In this document: piece by piece, positions 35,959 through 47,990 of the stretch
Numbering within the stretch: position 1 is the first letter of the stretch
How the letters are laid out: each line of letters starts with the position of its first letter
Source of the DNA: Takifugu bimaculatus
Taxonomy: Eukaryota; Chordata; Actinopteri; Tetraodontiformes; Tetraodontidae
Reading direction: 5' to 3'
Assembly (NCBI GenBank): GCA_004026145.2
Contig: CP034980.1
Span: forward strand, 9,414,667-9,478,666
DNA: 64,000 bases
Notes under the pieces: generated by a model
Databases searched by the model: none
The model's input: the letters and a program-made list of their open reading frames with translations, nothing else
What the model was told of the DNA's origin: nothing
Position numbers and translations under genes: made by a program

Positions 35959-37926
35959 TTTTCTCAATGTATTGATACATAAAATAGCACATTTCATTGA
36001 TGAGGCTACAACTAGTATTGGAGTGGAACCCTTCTGACTGAACGATCAGGACCATTTCATCTTGATTTATCAGCATCACTAAGAAGAAACAGGCTATTTG
36101 ACATTCAAGTGCACTGGAAGTCCTGAAATATGGAACATTGGCCTTTGAAACTTAGACTACACACCTGCCAAAGGATCAAAAAGCCAGAAGATATGTCAGA
36201 AGTTGGGCATCAAATGCATGCTGCTGTTAATAAATGATGATGTACTGTTTTTATTTTTATTAACGTACGTTCATCTAGCCCCATTGCCAGTATAAGCAGG
36301 AAGTAAACCAACAAAACAGCAAAGAGGTTGATGAGGCTGTTTCACATGGTCAGACCAACAAAATGTCCTCACTGGTAAGGAACATTTTCATCACAGTGCC
36401 AGACAGCGTTGTCATTTTAAATATAGACTTTATGCTCCTGAGAGTTTTGCAGAATACATTTTGATTTATGCTCCCTGCATGTTGCCCACTCTCAACAGCA
36501 TTGACATTTCGAATGTGAATCGGCAAATGCATCAAGTTTAAAAACACTGCAACACGGCGCCCTCCTCATACTCACTTTGTCTTAATGTTTATGTAAGTTG
36601 CCTGTGTGTAGGTCAAATGCCTTAAAGATGTATTGCCCTTTTAAATTTTAGCCACGGAGCTTCGAATTGAGCTTCCTTAAAATCCCTTGGCATCCTTAGA
36701 ACAGCGCTTTAGAGAAAATCAGCAAAGTGCTCCCCCGTCCCTGTTTGCATCTGACTGAAACTACACTGACCACAACACTAAGACTACAGTAGGAGTCCAC
36801 GTACAGCCAGTGATGCTCATCCCTTCTCAATCTGGGTAACACCTATAACTCTCCATACCTGCAGAGGGCAGTGTTTGGAACGGTTGTAATGACTAAGAAT
36901 AGTGTAAAGGAAGAAGCCACTTTAACGCTTGTGTTGCGCTTCTACTGTAATTTATTGTAAAACAAGCAAAGTGTCAAAAGAATAAATGTTGCTTAGATAT
37001 ATCCAAGAAACCCCGCTGGTCTGGTCAACCTCTGCCATGAGTGGAAATCGGTAGACTCAGACTAGACCCAGTGTCCCGTCAGTACAGTATTTCCTATTTC
37101 ATTGTATATTCTCAGTGAGGGATTTGCAAGTTTACAATTCTGATCTTTATGTGCTGGTTTGGTTTTGGTTCATTAATGAACCAAAGTGTTCTTCATGGTT
37201 CCCCCTACGTCGATGCTGAAAAACCACCCTTGAACTTGTTACAACTGGACTGTTTTATTCGTCAGCGCCACAAACCTGAAGCTCCTGGCGCTGTGGAGTC
37301 AAATGTTCCGCCAGGAGCAGCTGTAAACGGTTCAGTACTGTAGAGGATGGAGGCGAACGACTACATGTTAAATTATTGTATTCTGTCTTCAGCGATGTAC
37401 ATACAGACTGCTAGGACTCTTGGGGAAAGTTTTTTTTAAAGAATGGAAGCGTGTTCCTACAACATTGAAACACTTTTTTATATAACATTGTCATGTGAGG
37501 TGCTAGACCTACATTAAAATGTAAAGGTTTTGGTAGCTCACCCTTTATATTCTGTATATATGTTCAGTCAACAGATTTATTGTGGAAATACCTATAAAAA
37601 ACATGGTTACGACAGGTGTACATACATAATGTATATACATGGGGACAACTTTAATGTTGTGCTTAAGCTTTCTGCTTTATTTTGCATTGATCTTTATTCA
37701 TTGGTTTGTGTGAGAAGTCGTGTGTGTTTTTTTTTTGCTTCCATACTCTTAATGTGTTTCATGCTTTTTTTTTAAAACTGGTTGTGTAACTCCTTATTTT
37801 TTATTAAAACAGAAAGTTATCCCCGTTTACGTCATGTTTGGTCTATTTCTAGATCTGTTTACTGTAAACGTGTTATTGTGTTCCAGTATGTTTTGGTTGT
37901 TTTTTTACAGAACATCATTAAATAAA
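35959..37926 (+). other. Presumed znf518b 3' UTR
   Basis: Non-coding, AT-rich, with several poly(A) signals: AATAAA near 36230, at 36981-36986 and at 37921-37926. A CTCF-like motif CCTGCAGAGGGCAGT is at 36858-36872. Small open frames here show no family resemblance. Confidence 0.55.
37921..37926 (+). terminator. Distal poly(A) signal for znf518b
   Basis: AATAAA about 90 bases before the opposing clnk poly(A) signal; it marks the likely end of the long 3' UTR. Confidence 0.5.
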
Positions 37927-38007
37927 AAGTATATAAAAACAAGTTCTGATATATCCAGATGACAAATTAAAAAAGTAGTATTTATCTTGCTAACTGAAGC
38001 AATATCA

Positions 38008-38013
38008 TTTATT
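38008..38013 (-). terminator. Poly(A) signal for clnk
   Basis: Minus-strand AATAAA 170 bases after the clnk stop codon. Confidence 0.55.
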
Positions 38014-38182
38014 TAACGGCTTTATAAAGACGTTTAAAGTAAGAATACATTACATTTAATATGGGCTGAATTAAAATAAGTTAGAAAAAGCCACACACAT
38101 ATTCACTGATGTTGAAAAGGTTGAAGTCAGTAATTAACAGGTGAATGAAGACTTTACGTTTCTGCAGGTTATCGGGTTGGTG

Positions 38183-41100
38183 TCACTGCAGCAGCAAATC
38201 CAGGTCTCGCCTGGCCACCGGGCACGTGAGCACGCAGCTCTCAGGCTGCCTGCTCCCAGTAACGTTCCTCCCACTGACCAGTATTATGGGGAAAATGGAA
38301 TGGAATCGGATCATGTCTGTCACTGTGTCGAACATCTGAGGACAGACAGCATGTGAGCTACGGGACAACATCTATTATTAAAATAGAGCTGCTCAAAGTC
38401 TTTGGGGCACTGGCGGTTACATAACCTTACAATATTAATCGAAAAAAATGATTTGTTTTTACTTATTTACTATCCTAAAAATGAGGTGAAACTTTGCAGA
38501 GCACTTCACTGGAGACTCACATCATTGGATCGCAGTCCTGTCCCCAAGGCGTACTTGTTGGATTCTTCAATAAACCGTATTTTTATGTTGTAAACCTTCT
38601 TCTCGTAGTACACGGCCAGCACCAGAGGCTCACTGTTGGTGTTCATGGAGGAGTTACGAACCAAAAAGGCCCCATCCTGGCACAGACAGAGCAGTTTAGA
38701 CACATTCTGGTGATTCCGTTTGATACTTCTGGAATTAGAAGCCTGTCAACCACCATGTTCACCAGGTGTAAAGCATGCTCAGCGTCCACCCGGCTGCAAA
38801 CGCCGACGTACCACTCTTCTTTATAGCATGGCTAGAAATACCACACAGCTTTGTTAAGATGTGGTCTGCAGCTCACAGGCTGCTTTAATGATTACTTGCA
38901 TGTACCTGTTGAGGTTCCTCCATGGGAACAAAGTCATGATGTTCTTTGCTTTGAGGCCTCTCCTGCTGAAGGTGCCCCACTGGCAACATTGATATTATAA
39001 TGCCCTATGGTGAGGCATACTATATTGATTGCAGTGATGCAAAGCACAACTTACCTCTTCTTGCTCTTTCTGTGGGTCTTAGTGAGGAAAATAAGAGCAT
39101 ATATAAATTAAAATGCCCATAGTTTCTTTTTCTTTTCTTTTTTTAAAGCTGAGGAATCAAACTCGCACCTTTTTTGTCTGTAGCAAGTCTCCAAATTCAA
39201 AGAATGACTCTGAGTCTGACTTGGGTTCAAAGTTTCGTCCGCCCTCCAGGGATCTAACACACATCCATTTTTCACAGACAATAAAAAAAAAGGTGTACAC
39301 ACACTGGTGATGCAGAGCTGGGGCTTTGTCTTACCTTCGGTGGGTGGGCTGAATTCCTCCTATTGCAAATGTAAAATTAATTAGACTGATTTCAGTGATG
39401 TGAGTTTAGTGACACCTGAGTTTGTATATTATGAGCCCTTCATTGGATAAAAGAATGATGGAATAAAGAGGATGAAGAAGAACAAGTAACAAGCAAAAGT
39501 GTCATCAGGAAGTTACAGAAGAGAACTAGAAACAAACGGAACCTTTTAGGTCCCATATACTTTCTGTGAACTGTAAATACTGTTTCCTTTTACACTACAG
39601 ATTGTCATGTATTGCTTAACTCTTGTACATACTATTAATTATAAGATTTATATTTTACACTGTATCTAACAAAAGGTGTAATGTGTAGAAACTGTAAAAA
39701 ATATTTTTCTTTGAAGAACAAAAATGTAAATATATAGTAGATGAATTAAAATAAAATGTGCTTAATAAAACACGCACTCACTGTTTTAGAAGCGCGTGGG
39801 CTGGGAAAGAAAAAGAAAAAGAAAATTCAATAACAAATCTCAGAGAGTTGTGACACGTTTTGACCAACAGATGGCGCCACGCCTCCACCAAGTACTCACT
39901 CGTTCCTGCAGGGTCTATGCGGACTCCGTCCGGGCAGATCTCTCACTGGTGAAGGAGAGAGTCTGGAAATACAGAGAGACCAAGATGAAACCCCTGACTT
40001 TATTAAAACCCAACAATGAATCACGAAATCAGCTGTGAAATGAGAATATTACCTGTGTGAATTCTGTTTGGTAAGAAAAAGAGAAACATAATCACATTTC
40101 TTTAACTCACACTGAAACAAACAAACCAACAACATGTATTCCTACCTGACTTCTTCCTGGCTTCAGGTCTCTGTTGACGGTAGGCCCTGTTTTCATGCAT
40201 CATGCAGGAGAGTATAAAAAAACACTTGTGTGTCAGCACAGCAGCATCAAAGAGTGAGAACTCATCTTCACATACCAACATAAGACTGTGGAGGAAACCC
40301 AGTCTGTAGATGGGTGTTTAAAAAAGCAATTGCTCACAAAGTTGAAGCTTTTAGTGCAGGAATTTGAGTGATTGGGTAAAGCTGCTACATCAACACGTCC
40401 TTTTACAATTTAGGCCTCCCTTTGGAATGTCGTCACCTTCACACACTGTAATCGTGGCTTTACCTGAAGTCACTGGGTATTTCCTGGGTGGGATGTTGAC
40501 AGTGCTCTGATGGAGTGAAGGACAAGACGCATGAACTCAAAGCAGAAGTCCAAATATGTTCAGTTAAAGGAAACCCAAGGCTTACAGTGGGGACAGCAGA
40601 AAGACCGGGAGCCAGCTGCGATCTGGGAAGATCCCTATCTTGGAAGCAAAAGAAATCGTCTTATCAGAGCAACTTACGTCACACCTGTCACTGGCTCTTA
40701 GCTCACAGCTCACTTTTGTAAAGAATGCAGAGGGCGGATGCTACAAATGTGGACAAATTTAAAAGCCACTCTAAGAATCAAGCTTTAGCCGTGCAGCAGA
40801 GCCGCTGGCTGGCGGCCACATCCACGCAGGAGATAAAGGGGGTCTGTTCACACTACAGGCTCCACCATCTCCCCCGTTTGGACTCCTTGATAATTGTGTT
40901 CTCCCACAGTGGAAGGCAGCCGACAGATGGCCCTGGAGACCCACCAGCAGATCATGCTCGCTCAGCGTGACTTCTCTCCTCTCACACATCCAGGCTGTTG
41001 CTTTCATTCCCACCACAGCTTGCAGTGGAACTGTGCATTTTCCCCCCTTTTTTGCATTTCACTAGTAAAAATGATCTGACTCTAAACTTGCAAAACACTT

Positions 41101-41443
41101 TGCTAAGTCTTATCTTTGTAAAGTTTAGCGTCTTGAGTTGAGGATTGAGAGTTTGTGCCTGGATGTTTTCTTTTTTAGGTGAGATGGAAGAGGTCAAATA
41201 GGCTTCAGTCAATGTAAGATTACACTGAGAACCTGCACAGACACGATGATTCGATGAGGTGATGGTGATACAAAGAAAAAAGGCTAAACTGGCAATAAAA
41301 AATCTACCTGCGTATCTGGTGCCATGAGTAAGCGGCCTTGCAAGCACGTGCGGCTTATGCACCTCCAGGTTATCCGCCACATCGTACTCGGGTTCCGAAT
41401 CGTCGTTGCCCTGATGACCGTACCTGTCCATCCATCTGGGATC
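38183..41443 (-). CDS. clnk: clnk (MIST), SH2 adaptor of the SLP-76/BLNK family (5' end not found)
   Basis: Exon-like blocks, 5' to 3': 41308-41443, 40586-40634, 40464-40506, 40146-40186, 40053-40063, 39900-39962, 39335-39359, 39169-39253, 39055-39069, 38906-38965, 38754-38831, 38521-38676, 38183-38335. The last three encode a C-terminal SH2 domain: EEWYVG, then DGAFLVRNSS with the phosphotyrosine-binding arginine, then VYNIKIRFIEESNKYALGTGLR. The middle is proline-rich with NRDLKPGRS and IPPRKYPVT; the first block has NDDSEPEYDVAD, a candidate tyrosine site. CLNK links immunoreceptor kinases to downstream effectors in haematopoietic cells. Phases agree except where 39335-39359 joins 39900-39962 and where 40586-40634 joins 41308-41443, so small exons are probably missing. 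The N-terminal roughly 60 residues were not found. The position beside znf518b, as in human, favours clnk over blnk or lcp2. Confidence 0.85.
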
Positions 41444-41708
41444 CTGTCAGATGTGCTACACTGGATTAAAAAAACAAAGCCTACACGGCTCCGTTATGTC
41501 CATTAAAGTAAAGAAACTATGATTCACGAGAAACAGTCGTGTCACAAAAAGCACAGCGAAGGTAACAGTGTCACCCTAAATGATGAAAACCCATTTTCAT
41601 CACACATAAAACTAAAGCGAGTGTACTCTGTGCAGCTAATAACACATCAAATCTCCACAGAACCAGCAGGAATATTCAGATATGCTCCTCTGAGCTGAAC
41701 AAAGCTGA

Positions 41709-41762
41709 ACACACGCACACACACACACACACACACACACGCACGCACGCACACACACACAC
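41709..41762. repeat. (AC)n with ACGC interruptions
   Basis: CA-type repeat interrupted by GCACGCACGC units. Confidence 0.92.
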
Positions 41763-42299
41763 TAAAAGAGCAGTTCCTCCTCAGTGAAGCAGGCGAGGGA
41801 GAGCTTTTGCTCCGGAGCAGCTTTTCTTCAGCTGAAACTGGGACAGCCAAAGTTTGTTTTTCTTTATTTTATTTTTTTTAAATAAACCACAAAAGAAACT
41901 CCAGCCCAACGGCAACTTTAACCGACACCCACGTCGACAAAAGATGACCTCGCCTCAACAGAGTTGGAAGAGCCCAATTTAACCAGATCAGAATATTCTC
42001 TAAATTAAAGCTGCGTCAGCCATTTGTGACAATAGTGAGGTTCATTTGGCCATGCAGCCAAGCACAGGGCGTGTGAGCTGGTCAGCACTTTCAGTTTCAT
42101 TTATAAAATTCCAGAACAACTTTCACCTAATAAGTCAAAATTAGTCTGTCTACTCAGAAGCAGGCTGAGTCCAAGCTGTACTATGTAATAACCATGTAAG
42201 AACCTATTGATTTAATAAAATCTATGAGAATTGGAGTTGAAATGTTTTACTTGAACTTGAATTAGTGTAAAAGCAGTTTTCTTATTTACTTATTTTAAA

Positions 42300-42382
42300 G
42301 AGGGAGAGTAATTCCCTCTCCCAGATAAGCAGTAGAGGATGGATGGATGGATGGATGGATGGATGGATGGATGGATGGATGG
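42300..42382 (+). repeat. (GGAT)n at the tail of a teleost retroelement
   Basis: The run of about 11 GGAT units is preceded by CCAGATAAGCAGTAGAGGAT, close to the ATAAGCGGTAGAAGATGGAT tail that ends a very common teleost SINE-like repeat. The body of the element is not recognisable here. Confidence 0.65.
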
Positions 42383-43269
42383 AGTAATTCTGTTGTTCCT
42401 GCTGCGTTGTAACAGTGATAGAGCTGAATTTGCTCGCTGCTGCACCGCTGTAAGGCAATTACACCAGAGACTGCAGCCTAAAACTGTGGTCTCTCCTGTG
42501 GGAACATTCATGCGAGAAAAGAGAAAAAAAGAAAAAAGAATCAGGGTACAAATGCAATAACTCACCATTATCACAGCAGACTCATGGCCGGTCACGCGCT
42601 GCGCCGCTAACGAGGGAGTGAAATACAAATGAAAAACATCATTAGTTTGGTGTTCTGCCGATGAATGTGGCCTTCCAACACAATTTCGTCCTTGGACTTT
42701 TCCGTCCTGACATCTAAACACGCTGAAGGAAGCAGCTTCACGGGAGCCAGAGTCCAGCCGCTCTCATTATTAATCAGACACAAACTCATTAAAACTAACA
42801 AGTGAGAATTGAATTAACTTCTATAATTAAAAATATCTACATCTTTTTTCCTGTGTGTAATTATCTTGTAAAAAGAGAAAAGCAGATGATACTCAGTGCC
42901 GACAACGCAACGCCGCTTCCATTATAACCACCTGAAACCTTGGCAGGCCTCTTAATGCAACATTCCCAACCAAAGACAAAAAGACCTCATTCAGACTTTC
43001 AACAAATATCCTGCTGTGTGCAGAAGCCTCACAACTAAAGCAGAGAAGATTTTTTTTTAATCCACAGCAAATTTTCCCTTCACTCGATCTGCAGTTTCCA
43101 GGCAGATTAATGTCAATTCAGGCACTAAGTAGCTTAAAAGGACCTTAAAACAAAGTGGCAGACCTACAGAAGCTTACGGTGAGGAAAACACAAGCTCTCC
43201 AGATCTTCATGAAATGTCTTGGTCAGGGTAGAGAGAGGCTGTTAAACTGTGCTCAGTTTACTGATATGA

Positions 43270-43270
<1 letters not shown>

Positions 43271-43316
<46 letters not shown>
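43271..43316. repeat. (CA)n microsatellite
   Basis: About 22 uninterrupted CA units. Confidence 0.95.
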
Positions 43317-43319
<3 letters not shown>

Positions 43320-44370
43320 GCAAAAACCCCAAAGCATGTACAATCATTCCAGGAGGTCTAAGGAGTTCTTGTAAGCAACAAGGTGCTACATGGGAGTTGA
43401 TCCAAAACAGATCTAAATGAGTAGACCAGAGGGAACGTTACTATTGGAAGATAAATCTAAAGAAGACAATCTAAAACGGGAAGGAGGAGGAGACGGGGCA
43501 AAGCATGTTGGACACAGGTGAGAGACATTAGTGTTGGTCTGATGGTAAAGAAGAGGGACCAAAACAATGAAAACAATGAAAGAAATGATAAACAAGCTGC
43601 AAACGAGCTGAATTACCCAGAATCCCCACCCCAAACCGGGCCCTCATTGGAGCCTTCCTGGTGACAGACAGTACTAACCACCGAAGCCTGAATCACAGTT
43701 CAGTAAGGCTGACGTCTACAGGCGTCAACGTGTGTTTTGTTCCAGATCATTTTAGTCTTTACAGTTAGCATTAGCTTAGCGAGTTTACCACAGGAAGGAA
43801 GAATGAGCACAGTATTGATCAACTATAAAAGAGTCTAAAGGATGTTGAGTTTCCATCATGTTTACTTGAGTTTAGATTGAAAAACAGAAACCGAGGAGGC
43901 TTTGTTTCACGTGAACCTTCGGCCGGAGATGATGGCAGTTTGGCCTGATGTCTGTTGATAGTTTGGGGGGTGTACGCTTGACACACCCGAAGCTGATAAA
44001 AAAAAATAAATCTGTTTTTAAAAAAAGAGAAAACGCTGCAAAACAACTTCCACTGGTGTCAAAGTGCAAGAATGTTTACCCTTTCATGGGTTTAATAAAA
44101 CTTTCCTGTTCGTCGTGAATGATGCAAATAAGGAGCGAGAGCGCAGTCCGTCAGCGTCACGGATATCAGAGTTTGACACTAATGGATTTTTTAGGTCACA
44201 TTTGCAACTCTGTGTGTATTTCACAAGATTAAATATAAATTTTAAATCAGATTTCTGCAAAAAAAAAGAAAAAAAGAAGAGAGACAGAAAGATGAGCAGA
44301 GGTGAACTCTGGTCTGATCAATTACTGTTTGACGCGTTTCCTGAATTGGAGGAAAAAGGAAGCTCTACCT

Positions 44371-45529
44371 CAGGGGTGGGGAACCCTTTTCATATCGAGG
44401 GCCATTTCAATTTTTATAAAGTCTTCCGAGGGCCATACTATTATGAACACATACCTAGGGATGCAAAAAAAAAGACAAAAACCACTGTGTTACTAAGTCT
44501 CATGATTGCTGCATTTGAGTTTGAATTATTTATTTAGCACACATGCATATAAAATCACCAAATAAATAGAATAAAATGACAAGTAAAATATGTTTTCATG
44601 ATCATACAAAACAATAAAAAGAGGTGCAGAGTTGAGGCAAGAGACCCGTAAGGGCCTGTTCGAGGCCTCTACTCACAAAAACTGCAATACAACAAGATAA
44701 TCAAGAAAATAAATGAAAAAGAAAGAAAGATAAAGACAATAATAATAACTAGAAAGCACTCGGAGAGCGCAGACCTCCGCCAAGCGCAACAATTCCTGGC
44801 ATATTGTGATTTCCACCATAAATATTAGTCCCACATATACTTTGACTACATATTTAGATTCCTTGACCATAAAAACATACCGTTAGCCACTGGAATCATA
44901 ACAATATATGTCTTAGTTCAGTAGTTATTCACGAAAAAAAATTCACGCTTTGAAACAATTTTACTTTGTCCGGCGCGAGCGCCTCAGCGGCGGATACGAG
45001 GCGCGTTCACGAACTCTCCTTCGTCGTGAGGTTTCAGCTTCGTGGCTATTAATTCACTCACCACAAAACTTGCACGCGTAATATTCTCTGTCGGTACATG
45101 GTCGTGTGAAAGCTGCTTGTTGAGCCTCCAAACTCCGGCGAAGAGCATTAATTTTATCCAAACTCATCTGTCCTTTCAACTCGTCGAGTTTAGCGTTTTT
45201 CGCTAAGCATTTTTCGTCCGTGTCAATCAGTCCAGCCCACTACGTACATCACATGCTGTGTTCACTGACCCTGACCTTGACTCGGACATAACATAACCGT
45301 CTGTTTTATCTCAGAAAACGGGAAAATATTTCATCTTGTTACGAAAGAAATTTCAGGATACGAAAGGCAAAAATACGCTACCGCTGCTACTCGCAGCTCG
45401 CGGAGTTTAGCGAATGGTCCCGCTGTATAAGTGCACATATAAAATATAAAAATCTTATTGCGTTGCGGGCCGGTAGAAATGGTCTCGTAGGCCGTATACG
45501 GCCCGGAGGCCGGAGGTTCCCCACCCCTG
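44371..45529. mobile_element. hAT-family DNA transposon, non-autonomous or decayed
   Basis: The element begins CAGGGGTGGGGAACC and ends with its exact reverse complement GGTTCCCCACCCCTG, giving 15-bp perfect terminal inverted repeats. Both sides carry the 8-bp duplication CTCTACCT (44363-44370 and 45530-45537). Eight-base target duplications and CAGGGG-type ends are hallmarks of hAT elements of the Charlie/Tip100 kind. Length is 1,159 bp, too short for a full transposase gene. The middle is AT-rich; the right third is CpG-rich and holds a transposase remnant on the minus strand. Confidence 0.92.
44985..45216 (-). pseudogene. hAT transposase N-terminal remnant, frameshifted
   Basis: The minus strand encodes a segment with LRRSLEAQQAAFTRP, followed in another frame by SFVVSELIATKLKPHDEGEFV. 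Both resemble consecutive parts of hAT transposases and their domesticated relatives (a SxVVAELIAKKxKPxxxGEFV-like block). A frame change of the order of one base separates the two pieces and no long frame remains, so the copy is inactive. Confidence 0.75.
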
Positions 45530-45537
45530 CTCTACCT

Positions 45538-47851
45538 TGTGGAAATCGTATCTAAATAGAGGAGAGAGCATTTAGGAAGCGCTGGAGATTGTGAAAATGT
45601 CAGGGCACATTACAGGCTACTGACTGACAGTCCCAAAAGGGAGAATCAAAGTCAGAATGGGATTTGGCGCCGCGGTCCAACACGCGGCGGGGCCGTCTGT
45701 CTGCTTTTCAGAGCTTACTGGGCCATGACAAGTGGTGCCGGATGAGAAGTGTGAAAAGGAGGCAGATTAGAAACACGGTGCTGCCGACTGAAGCTGAGCA
45801 GTTAGTCTGGAAAATAAACTTGTGACCTAGAGAAATTGAGTGCAGGGGATTTGAGGTGACCTCAAACAAACAGGCTGCATGAGGCAACGCCACCTGCGGA
45901 TGCCGAGACGATGGACGACCCACGTGAAGTGTGCGCACGCTTTCCTCTAGTGCACGATATCATGGCCACTCGACTAACAGGACCGGTGCAACAACAGGAA
46001 CAGTAACACACCCAGATGAGAGCAGCTCTGAAAGTTATAAATGAAACCCTGCTATGGTTAGTGCAACTTCAGTGTGGCCATAGTTACACTGTTATTGGTA
46101 CTTTGGAAGGGGGGAAACAACAACATGAGCACCGGTCCTATTTATAGTGGACGGAATCAAACTTTATGTCCGAAAATCTGTATAATTGATGTGGCTGTTC
46201 TGTATCTTTGCAATCTTTCTCGCACTTACTGCTTCTATATTTTATCACTAAATATGATTTCAGGACTTTTTAATGCAAGAATTTCTTTTCGCAGTCATAC
46301 AGCTTTCAAAAAATGAGCTAATCTCATTATTTTTCCATGATGTAACAGGAAATATACAAAAATATACAAATTCACAGAGCTGAAAACATCCGTATGGAGC
46401 AGGAACGTGGCTGCAACATGACCCAAGAACTTTGATGGAGAACAGCCGCTGACGTTGGTGGATGCGGCTAAAGAGAGGTCATTTAATACACCTGTTAGAC
46501 GCCGGGGCGAAACGCTGCACCAGGAAAATACTGGAGGCCGAGTATTGATCAGAAAAACTGCACTATTGATCTGAACAAGTCGGAAAAGTCACTGATTTTT
46601 CAAAGCAGATTAAAATCTGAAGGGCAACTCTGCAAAGTTATTTAAAAGGGTTACGTAATCCAGATTTAAAACATGACCCCGAGGCTCTTGGACTCCTAAA
46701 AGATGATTTGTGTTATTGATATTACACAGCAGATTTTGTGATTCATTTTAAAGAAACTGTCATTTTCTGTCAATTACCCGAGATTATTTATTTTTACATC
46801 GCTGAAAACCGAGGGAAAGGAATGTATGATCTTAACATGTGGATTCAATCCTCACAGTCTGTCTTTATAGATTAGCCTTGTGCTACATCTTTGGGTAAAA
46901 CAGATTTCTGTCTAAACCTTAGGTCAAAATGCTTCTATTTTTGTATCGGGAGGCTCAAATTAATTTATTTATAGTCGTAAATATTTTTCATCAAAGCAAA
47001 CAGGAAAAGGAACAAAAACTGCTCCTGGAGTATTGTAACAAACTAGAAAGCTAAGTTTAGCATTTCATGCTGCATTTAACAATCACAGTTCACAATGAAC
47101 TAATAACAGAGGATTCTGCAGAGGAAGAAACGAGTGTACCATAAGAGAAAATGTAGATGGGTCTTAGAATCAAAGGGGAAAAAGAGCCCGGCTGTCTTCA
47201 GCTTCATCTATTTTTACAACTTCTCCCTCTACAATTAAAAGCTGAGAACAGTTTTGAAGACTACTTACTGTTTCAGAAGCCTTTTCTCTTAGCTGATTAT
47301 GTCAGTAAACACACGTCTTGTGACTCTCAGCCCACCTGGTTGGGGCTGAATCTGTCTCGCTGTTAAGTATTTAAAATGACTTCCTGTGTTATAGAGAAAC
47401 CGTCTCACATCCGGAGGGCTCTTTTGTGGCTTTAACTGCTCGGAGGGGCTGCTGGAGCAAACCTTTATTCTTCTTGCACTTTGCTGACCCAAAAACCATT
47501 TTGGGTGCCCAGTGAAAGGGGTTAAATGATTCTGGCAGGTATTTTTTTATTTGAGAAGGGGCATGGTGACATTTCAACAGCTCTTCCACCACATTTAACA
47601 GGAAACAGGGTGACATTTACCTTCCTTATTAAATCTCCAAACTTTGTGTTTATACTGAAGCTCACAGCGAAACAAGACTTTCACCAAGCACAACATTTCA
47701 AAGAAAAACGTCCAATTTCTCTGCTAACATTAACACTTCGACTGCCAAAAACATGCAAAAGACATCTTTTTTCCTAGGGATGAAAACAATTTGTCCAGTT
47801 TATAATTACCTTTTTTAACTTTTGGTTGACGTTAAACAACACCTGCAGGTT
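45538..47851. other. Gene-free stretch
   Basis: No exon, RNA gene or clear repeat could be supported. Open frames are short and AT-biased. Confidence 0.5.
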
Positions 47852-47990
47852 TCCAAGGTAGTTTTCTCTGTCAACTGGACTGGGTTTCTTCTCTTGAAAA
47901 CATTTCGAACTGAAGAAGCCTTCTGGATAGAAGGCGAAACAATTTCAAGAGAAGAAACCCAGTCCAGTTGACAGAGAAAACTACCTTGGA
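47852..47990. repeat. Fold-back repeat with 48-bp perfect inverted arms
   Basis: Bases 47852-47899 are the exact reverse complement of 47943-47990. The 43-base spacer holds further nested stems, TTTCG/CGAAA and GCCTTC/GAAGGC. The right arm and what follows (CCCAGTCCAGTTGACAG, then CTACCTTGGATACAATGACC) resemble an abundant teleost and amphibian interspersed repeat. The spacer contains CTGAAGA, a stem, then GAAAC, which is the order of a hammerhead ribozyme core. The repeat probably continues downstream past 48,000 where a 107-codon frame of unknown nature lies. Confidence 0.85.

Larger units (their letters stand above)
41444..44362. other. Gene-free stretch upstream of clnk
   Basis: The missing clnk 5' exons may lie here, but none can be supported. 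It contains three microsatellites, at 41709-41762, 42337-42382 and 43271-43316. Open frames crossing them encode only repeat-derived peptides. Confidence 0.5.

Noticed and set aside
38183..41443. Assignment of the SH2 adaptor to blnk or lcp2
   Set aside because: The SH2 sequence ending in ALGTGLR and the position next to znf518b fit clnk better.
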